A stretch of DNA of 64,000 nt, taken from the NCBI GenBank assembly GCA_048267245.1, contig JBLWXV010000002.1, forward strand, positions 1,054,001-1,118,000. The letters are read 5' to 3'. This document shows, piece by piece, positions 15,976 through 25,202 of the stretch (the stretch's first letter is position 1; the number at the start of each line of letters is the position of its first letter). Below the pieces are notes generated by a model. It saw nothing but the letters and a program-made list of their open reading frames with translations, made no database searches and was not told the DNA's origin. The translations under genes were made by a program, and so were the position numbers. The DNA is from JBLWXV01 sp048267245 (GTDB lineage Bacteria; Bdellovibrionota; Bacteriovoracia; Bacteriovoracales; Bacteriovoracaceae).

Positions 15976-17448
15976 ATGGGCCTAGTTCGCAAACTAGATT
16001 CACACTTCAAAGCTACGGATAGTGCCAGCGAGTGGAGTGCAGTTAAAGAGTACTTGCCAATGGCAATAGCTGAGTTTGATGCTTTGGGCGCTTATCAGGG
16101 CTGCAATCTTTCAATGCAAGGACTGACTGGTCTTGCAGAAAATGAGATGGAGGACTTCTTTAGTGAGCGCATTAGTGCTGTTACGCTAGAGCCTTCACTC
16201 AATGATTTTCTCTCGGAGGCGATGGGGAAAAAGTCACGCAAGACTTTTCAAGTCGCACTAAAAAATAGCATTGGGGCCAATCGACTTCTCATGGGCGTAT
16301 TCTTTCCGAGGATCGATTTGAATGGGGATGTTTCTGGGCACTTACTTGCTCTTATTGACGTGACGGCCGAGCGAGACCTTCGCAATGAGGTGAGGTTTCA
16401 AAACTCACTCCTAAGCAATCTGCTCTCTCACACTGAAGATATTATTTTAGAATTTTGTCGCGCTCCCGGTGCTAGTTTGATGCGAGGGCATGTTCCCTTG
16501 GAATGGAATTGGAGTGGTGTTGAATTAGAGTCGGCCTATGAGTCACTAAGAGCTCGCATACATCCAAGTGACATGGGACAGTTTGACCAAGCACTGATTT
16601 CACTTTCTAACGATCAAACACCAACTAAGAAGATCCCCTGTCGATTGGAAATGTCTGATGGGGATTATGATTCTTTTGAAGTGACATTTTCAAAGCTTCA
16701 TCCAAAGCCCTTGCGCTCTTTTTTAATGGTGTTTAAAAAATTGGAAAAGACTGGCGTCTATCAACTTAGAGCAAAACCTGAATCTTCAGAGCCACAGGCC
16801 GAGGAAGTTTGCAGCTTTATCGCTCATGAGATTAAGAATATGCTTCAGCTCATTCAGCTCGAAGCGGCGCGAGGAATCGATTCTATGCAGGGGGAGCGCC
16901 ATAAACCTGAGCGCGCTCTTAAGGCGCTTAAGAGTATTTACCGTGCCAATGAAAGAATCGCAGCACTTATAAATGCCCTTGAGGACTTTTCTCACAATAA
17001 AGAGATTATTGATAAAGAGTGGCTTAGTTTAAAGTCTCTTCTTGAAGATTTTATTCACTTTATAGGCAAGTACTTGCGCATGAGTGATGGGAAAGTTCTT
17101 CTTGAATGTTCTGAGTCAGTTAAGCTCAATACAAATTCAATTCTCCTTCAAATTGTTCTTATGAATCTCTTTAAGAATGCCATGGAATCCATGAGCGTAT
17201 CAGAGGAGAAGCTGATTCAAATTAAGTGCTCTGAACATAATGGAAATATTGTGATCACGTTTCAAGATAGTGGTCCGGGGATTGAGAGTGCTGTGGCCTC
17301 TCGAATATTTGAAGCTGGTGCCAGCACTAAGGGAAGCGGTCGCGGTACCGGTCTCTATTTGTGCTCGCTTATTATTCGTAAAATGGGCGGGGAGTTGAAG
17401 TTGATCTCAAACCGACCAGCTTGCTTTGAAATTGTCATTCCAAACTAA
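15976..17448 (+). CDS. Cytoplasmic PAS sensor histidine kinase
   Basis: The 490-residue protein has no membrane segment. Residues about 25-130 and 140-255 resemble PAS domains. A histidine-kinase core follows: the phosphorylatable His284 in IAHEIKN, the N-box LFKNAMES, and the G1/G2 boxes DSGPGI and GSGRGTGLYLC. It should autophosphorylate in response to an internal signal. AAAGGA lies seven bases before ATG 15976. It is followed by a receiver protein gene (21-base gap to its start) and an MCP, suggesting one transcription unit. Confidence 0.88.
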   Translation: MGLVRKLDSHFKATDSASEWSAVKEYLPMAIAEFDALGAYQGCNLSMQGLTGLAENEMEDFFSERISAVTLEPSLNDFLSEAMGKKSRKTFQVALKNSIGANRLLMGVFFPRIDLNGDVSGHLLALIDVTAERDLRNEVRFQNSLLSNLLSHTEDIILEFCRAPGASLMRGHVPLEWNWSGVELESAYESLRARIHPSDMGQFDQALISLSNDQTPTKKIPCRLEMSDGDYDSFEVTFSKLHPKPLRSFLMVFKKLEKTGVYQLRAKPESSEPQAEEVCSFIAHEIKNMLQLIQLEAARGIDSMQGERHKPERALKALKSIYRANERIAALINALEDFSHNKEIIDKEWLSLKSLLEDFIHFIGKYLRMSDGKVLLECSESVKLNTNSILLQIVLMNLFKNAMESMSVSEEKLIQIKCSEHNGNIVITFQDSGPGIESAVASRIFEAGASTKGSGRGTGLYLCSLIIRKMGGELKLISNRPACFEIVIPN

Positions 17449-17469
17449 TTGAACTCGAAGGGAGTCGTT

Positions 17470-17778
17470 ATGGAAAAGTTACTACTAATTGATGATGATA
17501 AAGAAGTACTCGAAGTTCTCAAAGAAGTGTTGGAGTCGAGGTTTTTGGTGACGGCGACGTCAATATATTCTGTTGCCTCAAGGCTTATTAAGGAAGACTT
17601 TGATGTGGTCTTAGTCGACTACCACCTTAAGAATGCTAATGGTTTGGCCCTCGCTGAAGAGTCAATTAAACGCAGAGACAGAACTTACGTCATCACAACT
17701 AATCCAAAAGTTGTTGAGTCGAAGAATTTTAGAGTGATTGATAAATTATTCTTCGAATTTCACCGAGAAGACTTCTAG
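17470..17778 (+). CDS. Short single-domain receiver protein
   Basis: A 102-residue protein containing almost only a response-regulator receiver. The acidic pocket is DDD at 8-10, the phospho-acceptor is Asp50 (VVLVDYHL), the switch Thr lies at 76 or 77 and Lys92 is in RVIDKLF. It ends before a normal last helix, since CheY proteins have about 120 residues. ATG 17470 is chosen over a TTG 21 bases upstream because GGGAG precedes it by six bases. Its position between a kinase and an MCP suggests it accepts phosphate from that kinase. Confidence 0.82.
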   Translation: MEKLLLIDDDKEVLEVLKEVLESRFLVTATSIYSVASRLIKEDFDVVLVDYHLKNANGLALAEESIKRRDRTYVITTNPKVVESKNFRVIDKLFFEFHREDF

Positions 17779-17795
17779 TAAATCTTGGAGGCAGT

Positions 17796-19382
17796 GTGAA
17801 GAAGAATCTTTCCTTTCAAAAGAAGATCATTGGTAGTTTTGTGGGCATCGTCGCAATTAGCTTAGCGATGGGTGCGGCAGGTGAGTTTGCTGTTCATAAA
17901 TTAAATGTTCAAGTGAGTTCTGCTTTTAACTACTTTGTTCCCTCTACTGATTTCCTCATTCAAGCAGACCGCGACCTTCAGCAATTACTTGTTGCCGAGA
18001 GAACGCTCATTAGTGGGGATCTCAGCGCCGCTGAAACAGAAAAACAGTGGAATGAAATCAACGCGAATAAGAAACAATTTGAAACTAGAGTTTCAAAGTA
18101 TGAAGCGCTCGCAAAAACAGATCGCGAAAAAGAAGTGATGAAACTCTTTTGGGAAGACCACAAAAAGTGGGAGGCCCAGTTTGGTGAAACTAAGAAGCTA
18201 CTTGAAGAGTCTACGGATGCTTCGAGACTTAAAGCAAGAGTTCTCTCTCTTGGCGCTGGCGCAGAGCTCTTTGAGAGTATGAGAGAGCGTCTTAACGTTC
18301 TTCAGGACTATCTTGGAGAGCAAGCGGCAATAGAGACTAAGGAGTCGAGAGAACTCTATGAATTGAGCAGCATGGCCTTAGCGGGCGGTATCGCTCTTTC
18401 TCTAATCACAATTCTTGGAATCTACTTTGGTATTGTCAGAAGAGTCGTGACTAAGCTTATCCAATTTGTGGCCGACTTAACTGAAGTCGTCTCGCATCTT
18501 GGCACTGAAACAACTACAGTCGGTGCTAGTTCAAAGCGTCTCTCAAGCAGTGTGAGTAATCAGGCCAGTAGTGTTGATCAAACAGTGACGGCGCTTGATG
18601 AAATTAATGCCATGGTTACGCGCAACACTGAAACCTGTGAGCAGAGTGGTGTGGTTGGCCGCGAGTGCGAGGAAGAAGCGGGGAGAGGTCAGACTCTTGT
18701 GCGCAATATGATTCAAACAATCGAAATGATCGGTCAAGGCAATCGCCGCCTCTTTAGCGACGTCGAGTCGGGTAACAAAGAGATGGAGCGCATTGTGGGC
18801 ATGATCAGAGAGATTGAAGAGCGCGCCAAAGTTATTAACGATATCGTGTTTCAAACTAAGCTTCTCTCTTTTAACGCTTCGGTTGAAGCGGCGAGAGCGG
18901 GTGTACATGGCAAGGGCTTCAGTCTTGTGGCCGAAGAAGTCGGCAAGCTCGCTGCAGTTACTGGTAGCGCGGCCGGAGAGATCACTGGTCTTATTGAAGA
19001 CTCAGTCAGACAAGTTGAAGAGATCGTTCAAAAATCACAGCAGAACCTCGCTGTCTCTGTTAAGAGTAGTGATGAAACACTCAAGAAAGGAATCGATGCT
19101 GCCAGTCAGTGTGATCAGGCGCTTAAGGTTATTGTTGAGAAGGTTTCAAAGTCTAATATGATTCTGGACGAAGTGAATAGGGCCTCGCGTGAGCAATCTG
19201 CGGGAATTCGAGAAATTAATGAGGCGATTCAAAATATTGATATGATTACTAAAGAAAATGCCGATCTTGCAACTGGTACTGAGAGTGTAGTGGTTGAACT
19301 TGAAACTCAGTCTAAGCGCCTTGGCTCTGTCGCTGTGGAGCTTGAAGTGATCGTGCAAGGTCACAGTAAGAGTGCCGCCTAA
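17796..19382 (+). CDS. Methyl-accepting chemotaxis protein, four-helix-bundle sensor, no HAMP
   Basis: The 528-residue receptor has one membrane helix near residues 11-29 and another near 192-212, enclosing a helical periplasmic sensor of the 4HB type. The cytoplasmic part runs straight into the signalling coiled coil. No HAMP domain is recognisable. The hairpin tip is highly conserved (INDIVFQTKLLSFNASVEAA and the GKGFSLVAEEVGKLA segment), so it should bind CheA and CheW. No CheR-tethering pentapeptide is visible at the C-terminus. GTG 17796 has GGAGG upstream. The gene ends at a bidirectional terminator. Confidence 0.93.
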   Translation: MKKNLSFQKKIIGSFVGIVAISLAMGAAGEFAVHKLNVQVSSAFNYFVPSTDFLIQADRDLQQLLVAERTLISGDLSAAETEKQWNEINANKKQFETRVSKYEALAKTDREKEVMKLFWEDHKKWEAQFGETKKLLEESTDASRLKARVLSLGAGAELFESMRERLNVLQDYLGEQAAIETKESRELYELSSMALAGGIALSLITILGIYFGIVRRVVTKLIQFVADLTEVVSHLGTETTTVGASSKRLSSSVSNQASSVDQTVTALDEINAMVTRNTETCEQSGVVGRECEEEAGRGQTLVRNMIQTIEMIGQGNRRLFSDVESGNKEMERIVGMIREIEERAKVINDIVFQTKLLSFNASVEAARAGVHGKGFSLVAEEVGKLAAVTGSAAGEITGLIEDSVRQVEEIVQKSQQNLAVSVKSSDETLKKGIDAASQCDQALKVIVEKVSKSNMILDEVNRASREQSAGIREINEAIQNIDMITKENADLATGTESVVVELETQSKRLGSVAVELEVIVQGHSKSAA

Positions 19383-19394
19383 ATCAACATTCTA

Positions 19395-19422
19395 AAATGT
19401 CCCACCAGAGAGTGGGACATTT
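19395..19422. terminator. Bidirectional intrinsic terminator between mcp and cheB
   Basis: A perfect 11-base stem, AAATGTCCCAC (19395-19405) with GTGGGACATTT (19412-19422), closes a six-base loop. The flanks are A-rich on one side and T-rich on the other, so it can end transcription of both converging genes. The cheB stop codon begins at the next base. Confidence 0.9.
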
Positions 19423-20847
19423 CTATTTCTTAATTCTCTTTGAAATTTCAGTACTCACAAACGGGCCAATTTTAAGTAGTGCCAACTCGTGCACACTAGC
19501 TCCCAGCATCTTAGCTTTTTTTGGCATGCCATAGACTACTGAGGTCTCTTCATCTTGATTGATTGTGAGTGAGCCGGTCTCTTTCATTTGAAGTAGGCCT
19601 TGAGCGCCATCGGCTCCCATACCTGTGAGAAGAATGCCAATTGCGTGTTCTGGATATTCTTTAGAGACGCTCTCTAAGAGAACATCCACACTTGGTCTAT
19701 GCCCAGTTCGCTCAGGTGTTTGAGCGTCTAGGGCCACGTAGCATTCATGACCCTTCTTCACGACTCTCATATGAATTCCACCAGGAGCAATGAGAACCTC
19801 GCCTGGGGCCACTCTATCTCCGTCCCTGGCCTCGGAGACCTTGAAGGGAAGAATTTGATTGAGCCTATCGGCAAAGGCTTTAGAAAACACTGGCGGTATG
19901 TGCTGAACGATGACAATTGGGGGAAATTTAGAAGGAAGAGTCTTTAGGAGATTCTTTATCGCCTCAGTTCCACCGGTAGAGGCGCCAATGGCGACAATCG
20001 AGGGATAGCTACTTAGGTCTCCAGAGGGGTTGTAGGCGGGGGCAGATTGGGCCTTACTCCCTGCTCCTGGAGCACTCGTTCGCCTTGCCATAGAGGCCAC
20101 AAGGAGGCGCTCTGTCAGCTGGTATTTAAAGCCCTCAAGGGCAATCATCTCCGGCTTTTGAATATAGTCAATCGCCCCACACTCAAGGGCCTCCAGTACA
20201 AGAGGGCCCTCATTCATTGATAGTCCTGTCACTAAAACAGTAGGGGGCACTTTTCCATTGAGCTTCTTTAAAAGCTCAACTCCACTCATACCAGGCATAT
20301 TAATATCGAGAGTCATCACATCAGGCTTTTCACGAGCGAGAAAGGCGAGGGCTTCCTCAGCATTGCTTGCAACGTGCATCACTTTAAAGGGTGGGTTATT
20401 CTCGAGCGCCTTTCTCATCACCTTTTGAATTGTCGGTGAGTCGTCGACGATTAAGACCTTAACCTCTTTTGGTGTGGCCGTTGGTGACGAGGGCGAAGCC
20501 TGCTCTTGGCCTTTGTGGGATGAGGCGATAAAGAGCCTGGCGGGGAATCCTTTGACCAGAATTTCGATTTCACCCTGATAGAATTCTCCCTTGAGCTTAG
20601 CTTTTAAGGGGAGAATTAATTCGGTCAACTCACTTTGCCAGGCAAAGGGGAGGGCGAATTTAATTTCTATAACTTTACTATGAGACTTGAGAATTTCTTC
20701 AAAGCATTGGCGACATTGAGAGAGTGAGCCACTCTGGAAGATACTGACCTCTCCCTTTTGATGAATGACTGTGATGAGGCCTGCACGAAAGTGTTTTTCG
20801 TAGAAGACCTCTTCTCCAGTCCACTCTTTTAAAAGTTTTGATTGCAT
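19423..20847 (-). CDS. cheB: CheB protein-glutamate methylesterase with extra N-terminal domain
   Basis: The 474-residue protein is longer than the usual 350 residues. Residues about 128-245 are the receiver (Asp135/136, phospho-acceptor Asp181, Lys231). Residues about 280-472 are the methylesterase, with the catalytic triad Ser290 (GASTGG), His316 (QHIPP) and Asp413 (GMGADG). The first 110 residues are an additional mixed alpha/beta domain that resembles a STAS fold by pattern; this is uncertain. CheB removes methyl groups from receptors. It is the last gene of the che operon, 26 bases after cheR. Confidence 0.93.
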   Translation of the reverse strand: MQSKLLKEWTGEEVFYEKHFRAGLITVIHQKGEVSIFQSGSLSQCRQCFEEILKSHSKVIEIKFALPFAWQSELTELILPLKAKLKGEFYQGEIEILVKGFPARLFIASSHKGQEQASPSSPTATPKEVKVLIVDDSPTIQKVMRKALENNPPFKVMHVASNAEEALAFLAREKPDVMTLDINMPGMSGVELLKKLNGKVPPTVLVTGLSMNEGPLVLEALECGAIDYIQKPEMIALEGFKYQLTERLLVASMARRTSAPGAGSKAQSAPAYNPSGDLSSYPSIVAIGASTGGTEAIKNLLKTLPSKFPPIVIVQHIPPVFSKAFADRLNQILPFKVSEARDGDRVAPGEVLIAPGGIHMRVVKKGHECYVALDAQTPERTGHRPSVDVLLESVSKEYPEHAIGILLTGMGADGAQGLLQMKETGSLTINQDEETSVVYGMPKKAKMLGASVHELALLKIGPFVSTEISKRIKK

Positions 20848-20873
20848 GGAACCCCTGAGTACTTAGGGTCGAG

Positions 20874-22568
20874 TTAGGCCACCTTTCCGTACTCATAGAC
20901 CATACTGGTGACAGGGCATACCTCGACTTTAAATGAAAATGAATTTCTCTCATTTTCCTCTAAAAGACCTTTGTCTTCAACAAAGACCATATCTAGGCAG
21001 TTAATTTCTCGCAAGTAGCGATAGTAGCTTCTTGGAATTTCTCCCAGAATAAAGAGGTATCTACCCTTTGTATGACTTCTGAAGTAGTCTCGAATCTGAT
21101 TAAAAAACTCGGCCTCTAGGTGTGCCGGGGCAGCTTCAAATTCACGCGCAACCAAACCCTTGATCTTTAGGCCCATAGTCAGAAAGTGTGACTCACTGGA
21201 GCCCGCTTTTGAGATCACAGCAACACTTGATGGTGTCGAAGCCCGGTCATTGAAATTCTTGGCAAAGCTTGCCTCGAGATCGAGTATCTGACTTGAGGAC
21301 TTGGTAATCGGCATAGCACCAAGCTTAGAGAAAATTTCTTCTTTCGCCTTGGCAAATGTCGCCAAGGATGGTTTTTCGACGTAGTCCTTGGCCCCAAGTC
21401 TGAGTGCTTTGAGGGCCAGGTCTCTCTCCTCACGTGAGACAGAGCTCACAATTAGCACTGAAGGGTGAGAGGAGTTATAGTACTTTTCAAGATAGCTCAC
21501 ACCATCAAGAACAGGCATATGGATATCGAGTGTCACATAATCTGGCTTCTTCTGCGCAATCACTTGAGCAGCTTCTTCACCATTTCGAGCGACTCCAACG
21601 ACCTCATAGCCTGAGTCATCATTAAACATTCGCTCGAGAAGTTTTAGTACAACATCAGAGTCATCAACACAGACAACTCTCTTTTTCTTCTGGGCCCCTA
21701 CGTAGCTCTCTACTTGAGTTGCAGGGCTTACTTCTTTCGCCTTTGGTAGTGAGTAGATCGACTTGCCGTGATGGCCAAGTTCAATTCCTAGGTGCATTAA
21801 GGATTCTGACAAACCTACCACCAGGTGCCCGTGGGGAGCAAGGTGAGGCAGTAGCTTAGTCACGAGCTCTTTAATTTGATCGCTAGTGAAGTAGATAAAG
21901 ACATTGCGACAAAAAATAAAATCAAAGGGCTCTGAAAATGATGACTTTGAAACCTGGAATAGGTTCATTGGTTTAAATTCACAGAGTTCTTTTAGGTCCT
22001 TTTTTGCACAGACATATCCCTCAATATCTCCAGTACCTTTAAGCCACTTTCCGGTGATGTAATTTCGAGGTGCCTTCTTTAAGTCATCCCAGGTATAGAC
22101 ACCATTTTGGGCCTTGCGAACTGATGCTTCACATACATCACTTCCAAAAATATAGGGCTTAATATCTGGTGCGATTTCCTTTAGGTGATAGGTCAAGAAC
22201 ATGGCCAGGGAGTAGGCTTCTTCGCCATGGCTAGATGCCGCTGACCAAACTCGAATTGTCTTTCTTCCCTGCGCCCTGAGCTTTTTTACAAGTTCAGGGA
22301 GTTCGGCGAGGATGAATTCAAAATGGGCAAACTCTCTAAAAAAGTAAGTATGGTGGGTTGTCAGAAGAGATATCAGTTGATTTTTCTCCTCGACAGGGTG
22401 GGAGAGAAAGTACTGATGATAGTCTTCAATATTTGAAAGTCCGAGGTCTCTAAAGCGCTTTTGTAGTCTGGTCTCAACGAGCCTGCGCTGCTTTTCACCA
22501 AATTGAACGCCGCAAACATCGGATACCATCGCTGCAAAGTAATTATAGAGATCATTCTGGTTTTTCAT
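20874..22568 (-). CDS. cheR: CheR methyltransferase fused to a receiver and an unknown C-terminal domain
   Basis: The 564-residue fusion has three parts. Residues 1-275 are CheR, with the helical N-domain and the SAM-binding motif WSAASSHGEEAYS (108-120), then CRNVFIYF (220-227). Residues about 295-415 are a receiver resembling the CheB one, with Asp302/303, phospho-acceptor Asp348 (TLDIHMP) and Lys399. Residues about 445-564 are a domain I do not recognise. CheR methylates receptor glutamates; the receiver may place this under CheA control. Ordinary CheR has about 280 residues. Operon gaps on both sides are 24 and 26 bases. Confidence 0.9.
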   Translation of the reverse strand: MKNQNDLYNYFAAMVSDVCGVQFGEKQRRLVETRLQKRFRDLGLSNIEDYHQYFLSHPVEEKNQLISLLTTHHTYFFREFAHFEFILAELPELVKKLRAQGRKTIRVWSAASSHGEEAYSLAMFLTYHLKEIAPDIKPYIFGSDVCEASVRKAQNGVYTWDDLKKAPRNYITGKWLKGTGDIEGYVCAKKDLKELCEFKPMNLFQVSKSSFSEPFDFIFCRNVFIYFTSDQIKELVTKLLPHLAPHGHLVVGLSESLMHLGIELGHHGKSIYSLPKAKEVSPATQVESYVGAQKKKRVVCVDDSDVVLKLLERMFNDDSGYEVVGVARNGEEAAQVIAQKKPDYVTLDIHMPVLDGVSYLEKYYNSSHPSVLIVSSVSREERDLALKALRLGAKDYVEKPSLATFAKAKEEIFSKLGAMPITKSSSQILDLEASFAKNFNDRASTPSSVAVISKAGSSESHFLTMGLKIKGLVAREFEAAPAHLEAEFFNQIRDYFRSHTKGRYLFILGEIPRSYYRYLREINCLDMVFVEDKGLLEENERNSFSFKVEVCPVTSMVYEYGKVA

Positions 22569-22592
22569 ATCTTCCCTTTGTGACCAAAGTCA

Positions 22593-24629
22593 CTAGATTA
22601 CTTCTTTAAATCTTGGGTCTTCTTCTGTGGGAATTTGACCTGAATTTGAAGGTGTCGCCTGAAATTGATCGGCACTTACCTTCTTTTCTTCAAAGAGAAC
22701 TTTCACATTATTTTTCTCTTTGTGAGAGCTCTCTTGTTTTGCTTGTGGTTTTTTAGGATGAGTCGCCTTGCTAACTGTTTTTTGTGCTATGTCAGACTTC
22801 GATCCTAGGAGTTCTTCGCGAAGAGTGAGAACAACCGTATTGAGATTGTCTGCTTCGCGCTGAAGTGTCTTAGCATATGATTCGGTTTCGGAGGCGACAT
22901 TGCTATTAGAGTGAGTAGCCTCGTCGAGCTCATTCATTGCTGTTGTGATATTATTAATACCTTCAGCTTGCTCTTGGCTGGCACCCGAAATCTCACTCAT
23001 CATGCGCTTGACTTCCTCGACATTGAGAACAACCTCGTCGAGAGATTCTCCACACTTTTTAGCAACATCTACACCATTATTAATCTTCTGGGTCGCAGAC
23101 TGCATAAGTGTTTCAACACTTGTTTGGGTTCTCCCGACAATATCTTCTACGCGCTTGATACTGCCTTTGAGAAGTTCATCAATTTCTTTTGAGGCCGCTC
23201 CACTCATTTGGGCCAGATTGCCGACTTCTTCTGCAACAACCGCAAAGCCCTTACCATGTTCGCCAGCTCGGGCCGCTTCTACTGAGGCGTTGAACGAGAG
23301 TAGTTTTGTTTGAAAGACAATGTCGTTAATCACATTAGTTTTTTGAGAAATTTCATTAATTACTTGAATGATATTTCCAATTTCTTTGTTAGAGTTCGTC
23401 ATTTGGGTCATGACTTCGGTGTTACTACTATTGATCTGATTCATCGCCTCGATCATTTGATCGACATTTTGCTTACCTGTGCGGGCAATTTGATGACCCG
23501 TATTTGCTTTATCTGTAGAGATTCTTGCGCTCTCAACGCTTTTATTTACCATTGCTGTGAGTTCGTTGAGAGTTGAAACAGTCTCTTGGATTGCTGAAGC
23601 CTGCTGCGTAACTGAGGATGAGACCTTTTGTGACGTAGCCCCAACATCATTTCCAGACTTCTCTGTGGCAATCGATGATTTTTGAAGCTCTTGGCTTAGA
23701 GAAATAATCTTCTTGATTGCTTTTGAGAAGTAGAAGCTAAAGAAGATGACTAAAATCAATCCAGCGGCCGAAATTGTCAAAACGAAGAGCTTGATCTTGT
23801 CGTTTATTGCTCCCAAGGCCGCTGCTTTTGCCTCCGTCTTTTCAATGACGAGCTTAACATTATTTTCAATTTGTTCTTCGAAGTCATGGACAAAACCCCT
23901 CATCTTATCTTCTGAGGAAGCAAGTTTGTCTTTGGCAACGAATACTTTTGCAAAAATGTCCTCGTATGCTTTAAATCCTTTCATGACCTTTGCTCTAAGC
24001 AATGGGTCAGGGATTTTAGAGATTGCACTCTCAGTCGCTTGAAAGCGCTCTTGGAGCTGGGATTTGAATTGGGCCTTGCCACTTAAGAGGTAGTAGACGG
24101 CGACAGTTCTCATCCCTTGGATTGAAGAGAATACTTCGGGGGAGTTGCGCTCAACTAAAGCTCCGATTTCTTCACCAATGATTTTTGCCTCATGCCAAAG
24201 ACCTGAACTCGCGTCTCCAATCACAAGAGTGGTGTCATAGTAAGCTTTGAAGGTATCTCGGTATCCTTCTAGATCCCTTTTTAAATTTTCAATCTTAAGT
24301 TCGCCAAGGTAGTCGACTTCGATAGAAGCTGCCTTTTGAACATTTTTCATCGTGTCAGCAAAGTATTGGTCGTGCCTTTCGATGTAATTCTTATCAGCTC
24401 TTAATATAAAGTCTTTCTCATGTCTTCTAAGCATCAACATGTCTGCGTAGGTGACTCTCATTGCATCTCTTACCATGAGGTCTCGCTCTTGAAGTTCAGA
24501 GAAACTTTGATAGAGCTTCGTCAGTCCATAGTTAGAGGAAGCTGATGTTAGGATCAAAATCCCAGCGATAGCGCAAAAAACGCCGTTGGCCTTGACTCCA
24601 AGACCTATTCTTTTTTTATTCTGGCCCAT
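22593..24629 (-). CDS. Methyl-accepting chemotaxis protein with large helical sensor, no HAMP
   Basis: The 678-residue receptor has membrane helices near residues 14-32 and 282-303. The roughly 250-residue periplasmic part between them is all-helical, long enough for a helical bimodular (two-bundle) sensor. No HAMP domain is evident after the second helix. The signalling tip, INDIVFQTKLLSFNASVEAA, is nearly identical to that of the other MCP in this window. The last 70 residues are a flexible Lys/Gln/Ser-rich tail ending FKEVI, unlike the enterobacterial NWETF tether. It is the third gene of the che operon. Confidence 0.93.
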   Translation of the reverse strand: MGQNKKRIGLGVKANGVFCAIAGILILTSASSNYGLTKLYQSFSELQERDLMVRDAMRVTYADMLMLRRHEKDFILRADKNYIERHDQYFADTMKNVQKAASIEVDYLGELKIENLKRDLEGYRDTFKAYYDTTLVIGDASSGLWHEAKIIGEEIGALVERNSPEVFSSIQGMRTVAVYYLLSGKAQFKSQLQERFQATESAISKIPDPLLRAKVMKGFKAYEDIFAKVFVAKDKLASSEDKMRGFVHDFEEQIENNVKLVIEKTEAKAAALGAINDKIKLFVLTISAAGLILVIFFSFYFSKAIKKIISLSQELQKSSIATEKSGNDVGATSQKVSSSVTQQASAIQETVSTLNELTAMVNKSVESARISTDKANTGHQIARTGKQNVDQMIEAMNQINSSNTEVMTQMTNSNKEIGNIIQVINEISQKTNVINDIVFQTKLLSFNASVEAARAGEHGKGFAVVAEEVGNLAQMSGAASKEIDELLKGSIKRVEDIVGRTQTSVETLMQSATQKINNGVDVAKKCGESLDEVVLNVEEVKRMMSEISGASQEQAEGINNITTAMNELDEATHSNSNVASETESYAKTLQREADNLNTVVLTLREELLGSKSDIAQKTVSKATHPKKPQAKQESSHKEKNNVKVLFEEKKVSADQFQATPSNSGQIPTEEDPRFKEVI

Positions 24630-24668
24630 AAAAAAAGTCCTAGATGAGTTAATATTCTTATTAATTTC

Positions 24669-25172
24669 TTAAGCAGCTTTTTCCATGTACTGATGAATTT
24701 CACGCACACTTAGTAGGCTAGGGAGCTCTAGAAGTACGACGAGATCGTCTCCATTTTTAAAGACTCCATTGATATAGTCTTTGCCTCCAGTGGCTTTTAC
24801 TTCTGGAACTTCGGCAATTTGTCCTTCTTCTATTTGAAGAACTTTGTTGATGCTATCGACGATGAGCCCAAGTCTAAACCCATCGAACTCAACGATGACA
24901 ACTGCATTTTCACTATGATCTTCTGTCGCTTTGACTCCGAGCTTAAGTCTCAGATCGATAACAGAGATAACTTGACCTCTTAGGTTCATAATTCCCTTAA
25001 AGTACTTTGGCGAGTAGGGAATGGGAGTTGTTTCAGGAACTGAAATCAGCTCTCTCACTTGAAGAAGTGGAATACCAAAGCGCTCTCTTCCAAGTGAGAA
25101 TTCTAAGAATCTCTCTGAATCTTTAATCGATTTATCTGTATCGGAGGCACTGGCGTGTTTTAAAAAACTCAT
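24669..25172 (-). CDS. cheW: Chemotaxis coupling protein CheW
   Basis: This 167-residue protein is a single CheW domain, with LEFSLGRERFGIPLLQVREL near residue 26, PYSPKYFKGIMNLRGQVISV, and the later IVEFDGFRLGLIVDSI strand. CheW links MCP tips to CheA kinase in receptor arrays. The size is typical. It lies 30 bases after cheA and 39 before the MCP gene on the same strand, so the three can form a complete signalling core unit. Confidence 0.95.
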   Translation of the reverse strand: MSFLKHASASDTDKSIKDSERFLEFSLGRERFGIPLLQVRELISVPETTPIPYSPKYFKGIMNLRGQVISVIDLRLKLGVKATEDHSENAVVIVEFDGFRLGLIVDSINKVLQIEEGQIAEVPEVKATGGKDYINGVFKNGDDLVVLLELPSLLSVREIHQYMEKAA

Positions 25173-25202
25173 ACTTCATTCCTTTATTCTTAGGTCAATA
25201 TT

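Noticed and set aside
15804..16010. A 68-residue open frame on the minus strand in the rimK-kinase intergenic region
   Set aside because: It overlaps the strongly supported kinase start, has no ribosome site or recognisable domain, and looks like chance.
20510..20847. A CheD domain at the start of CheB
   Set aside because: The CheD Cys-His catalytic pattern (GLGSCV and the later histidine) is absent.
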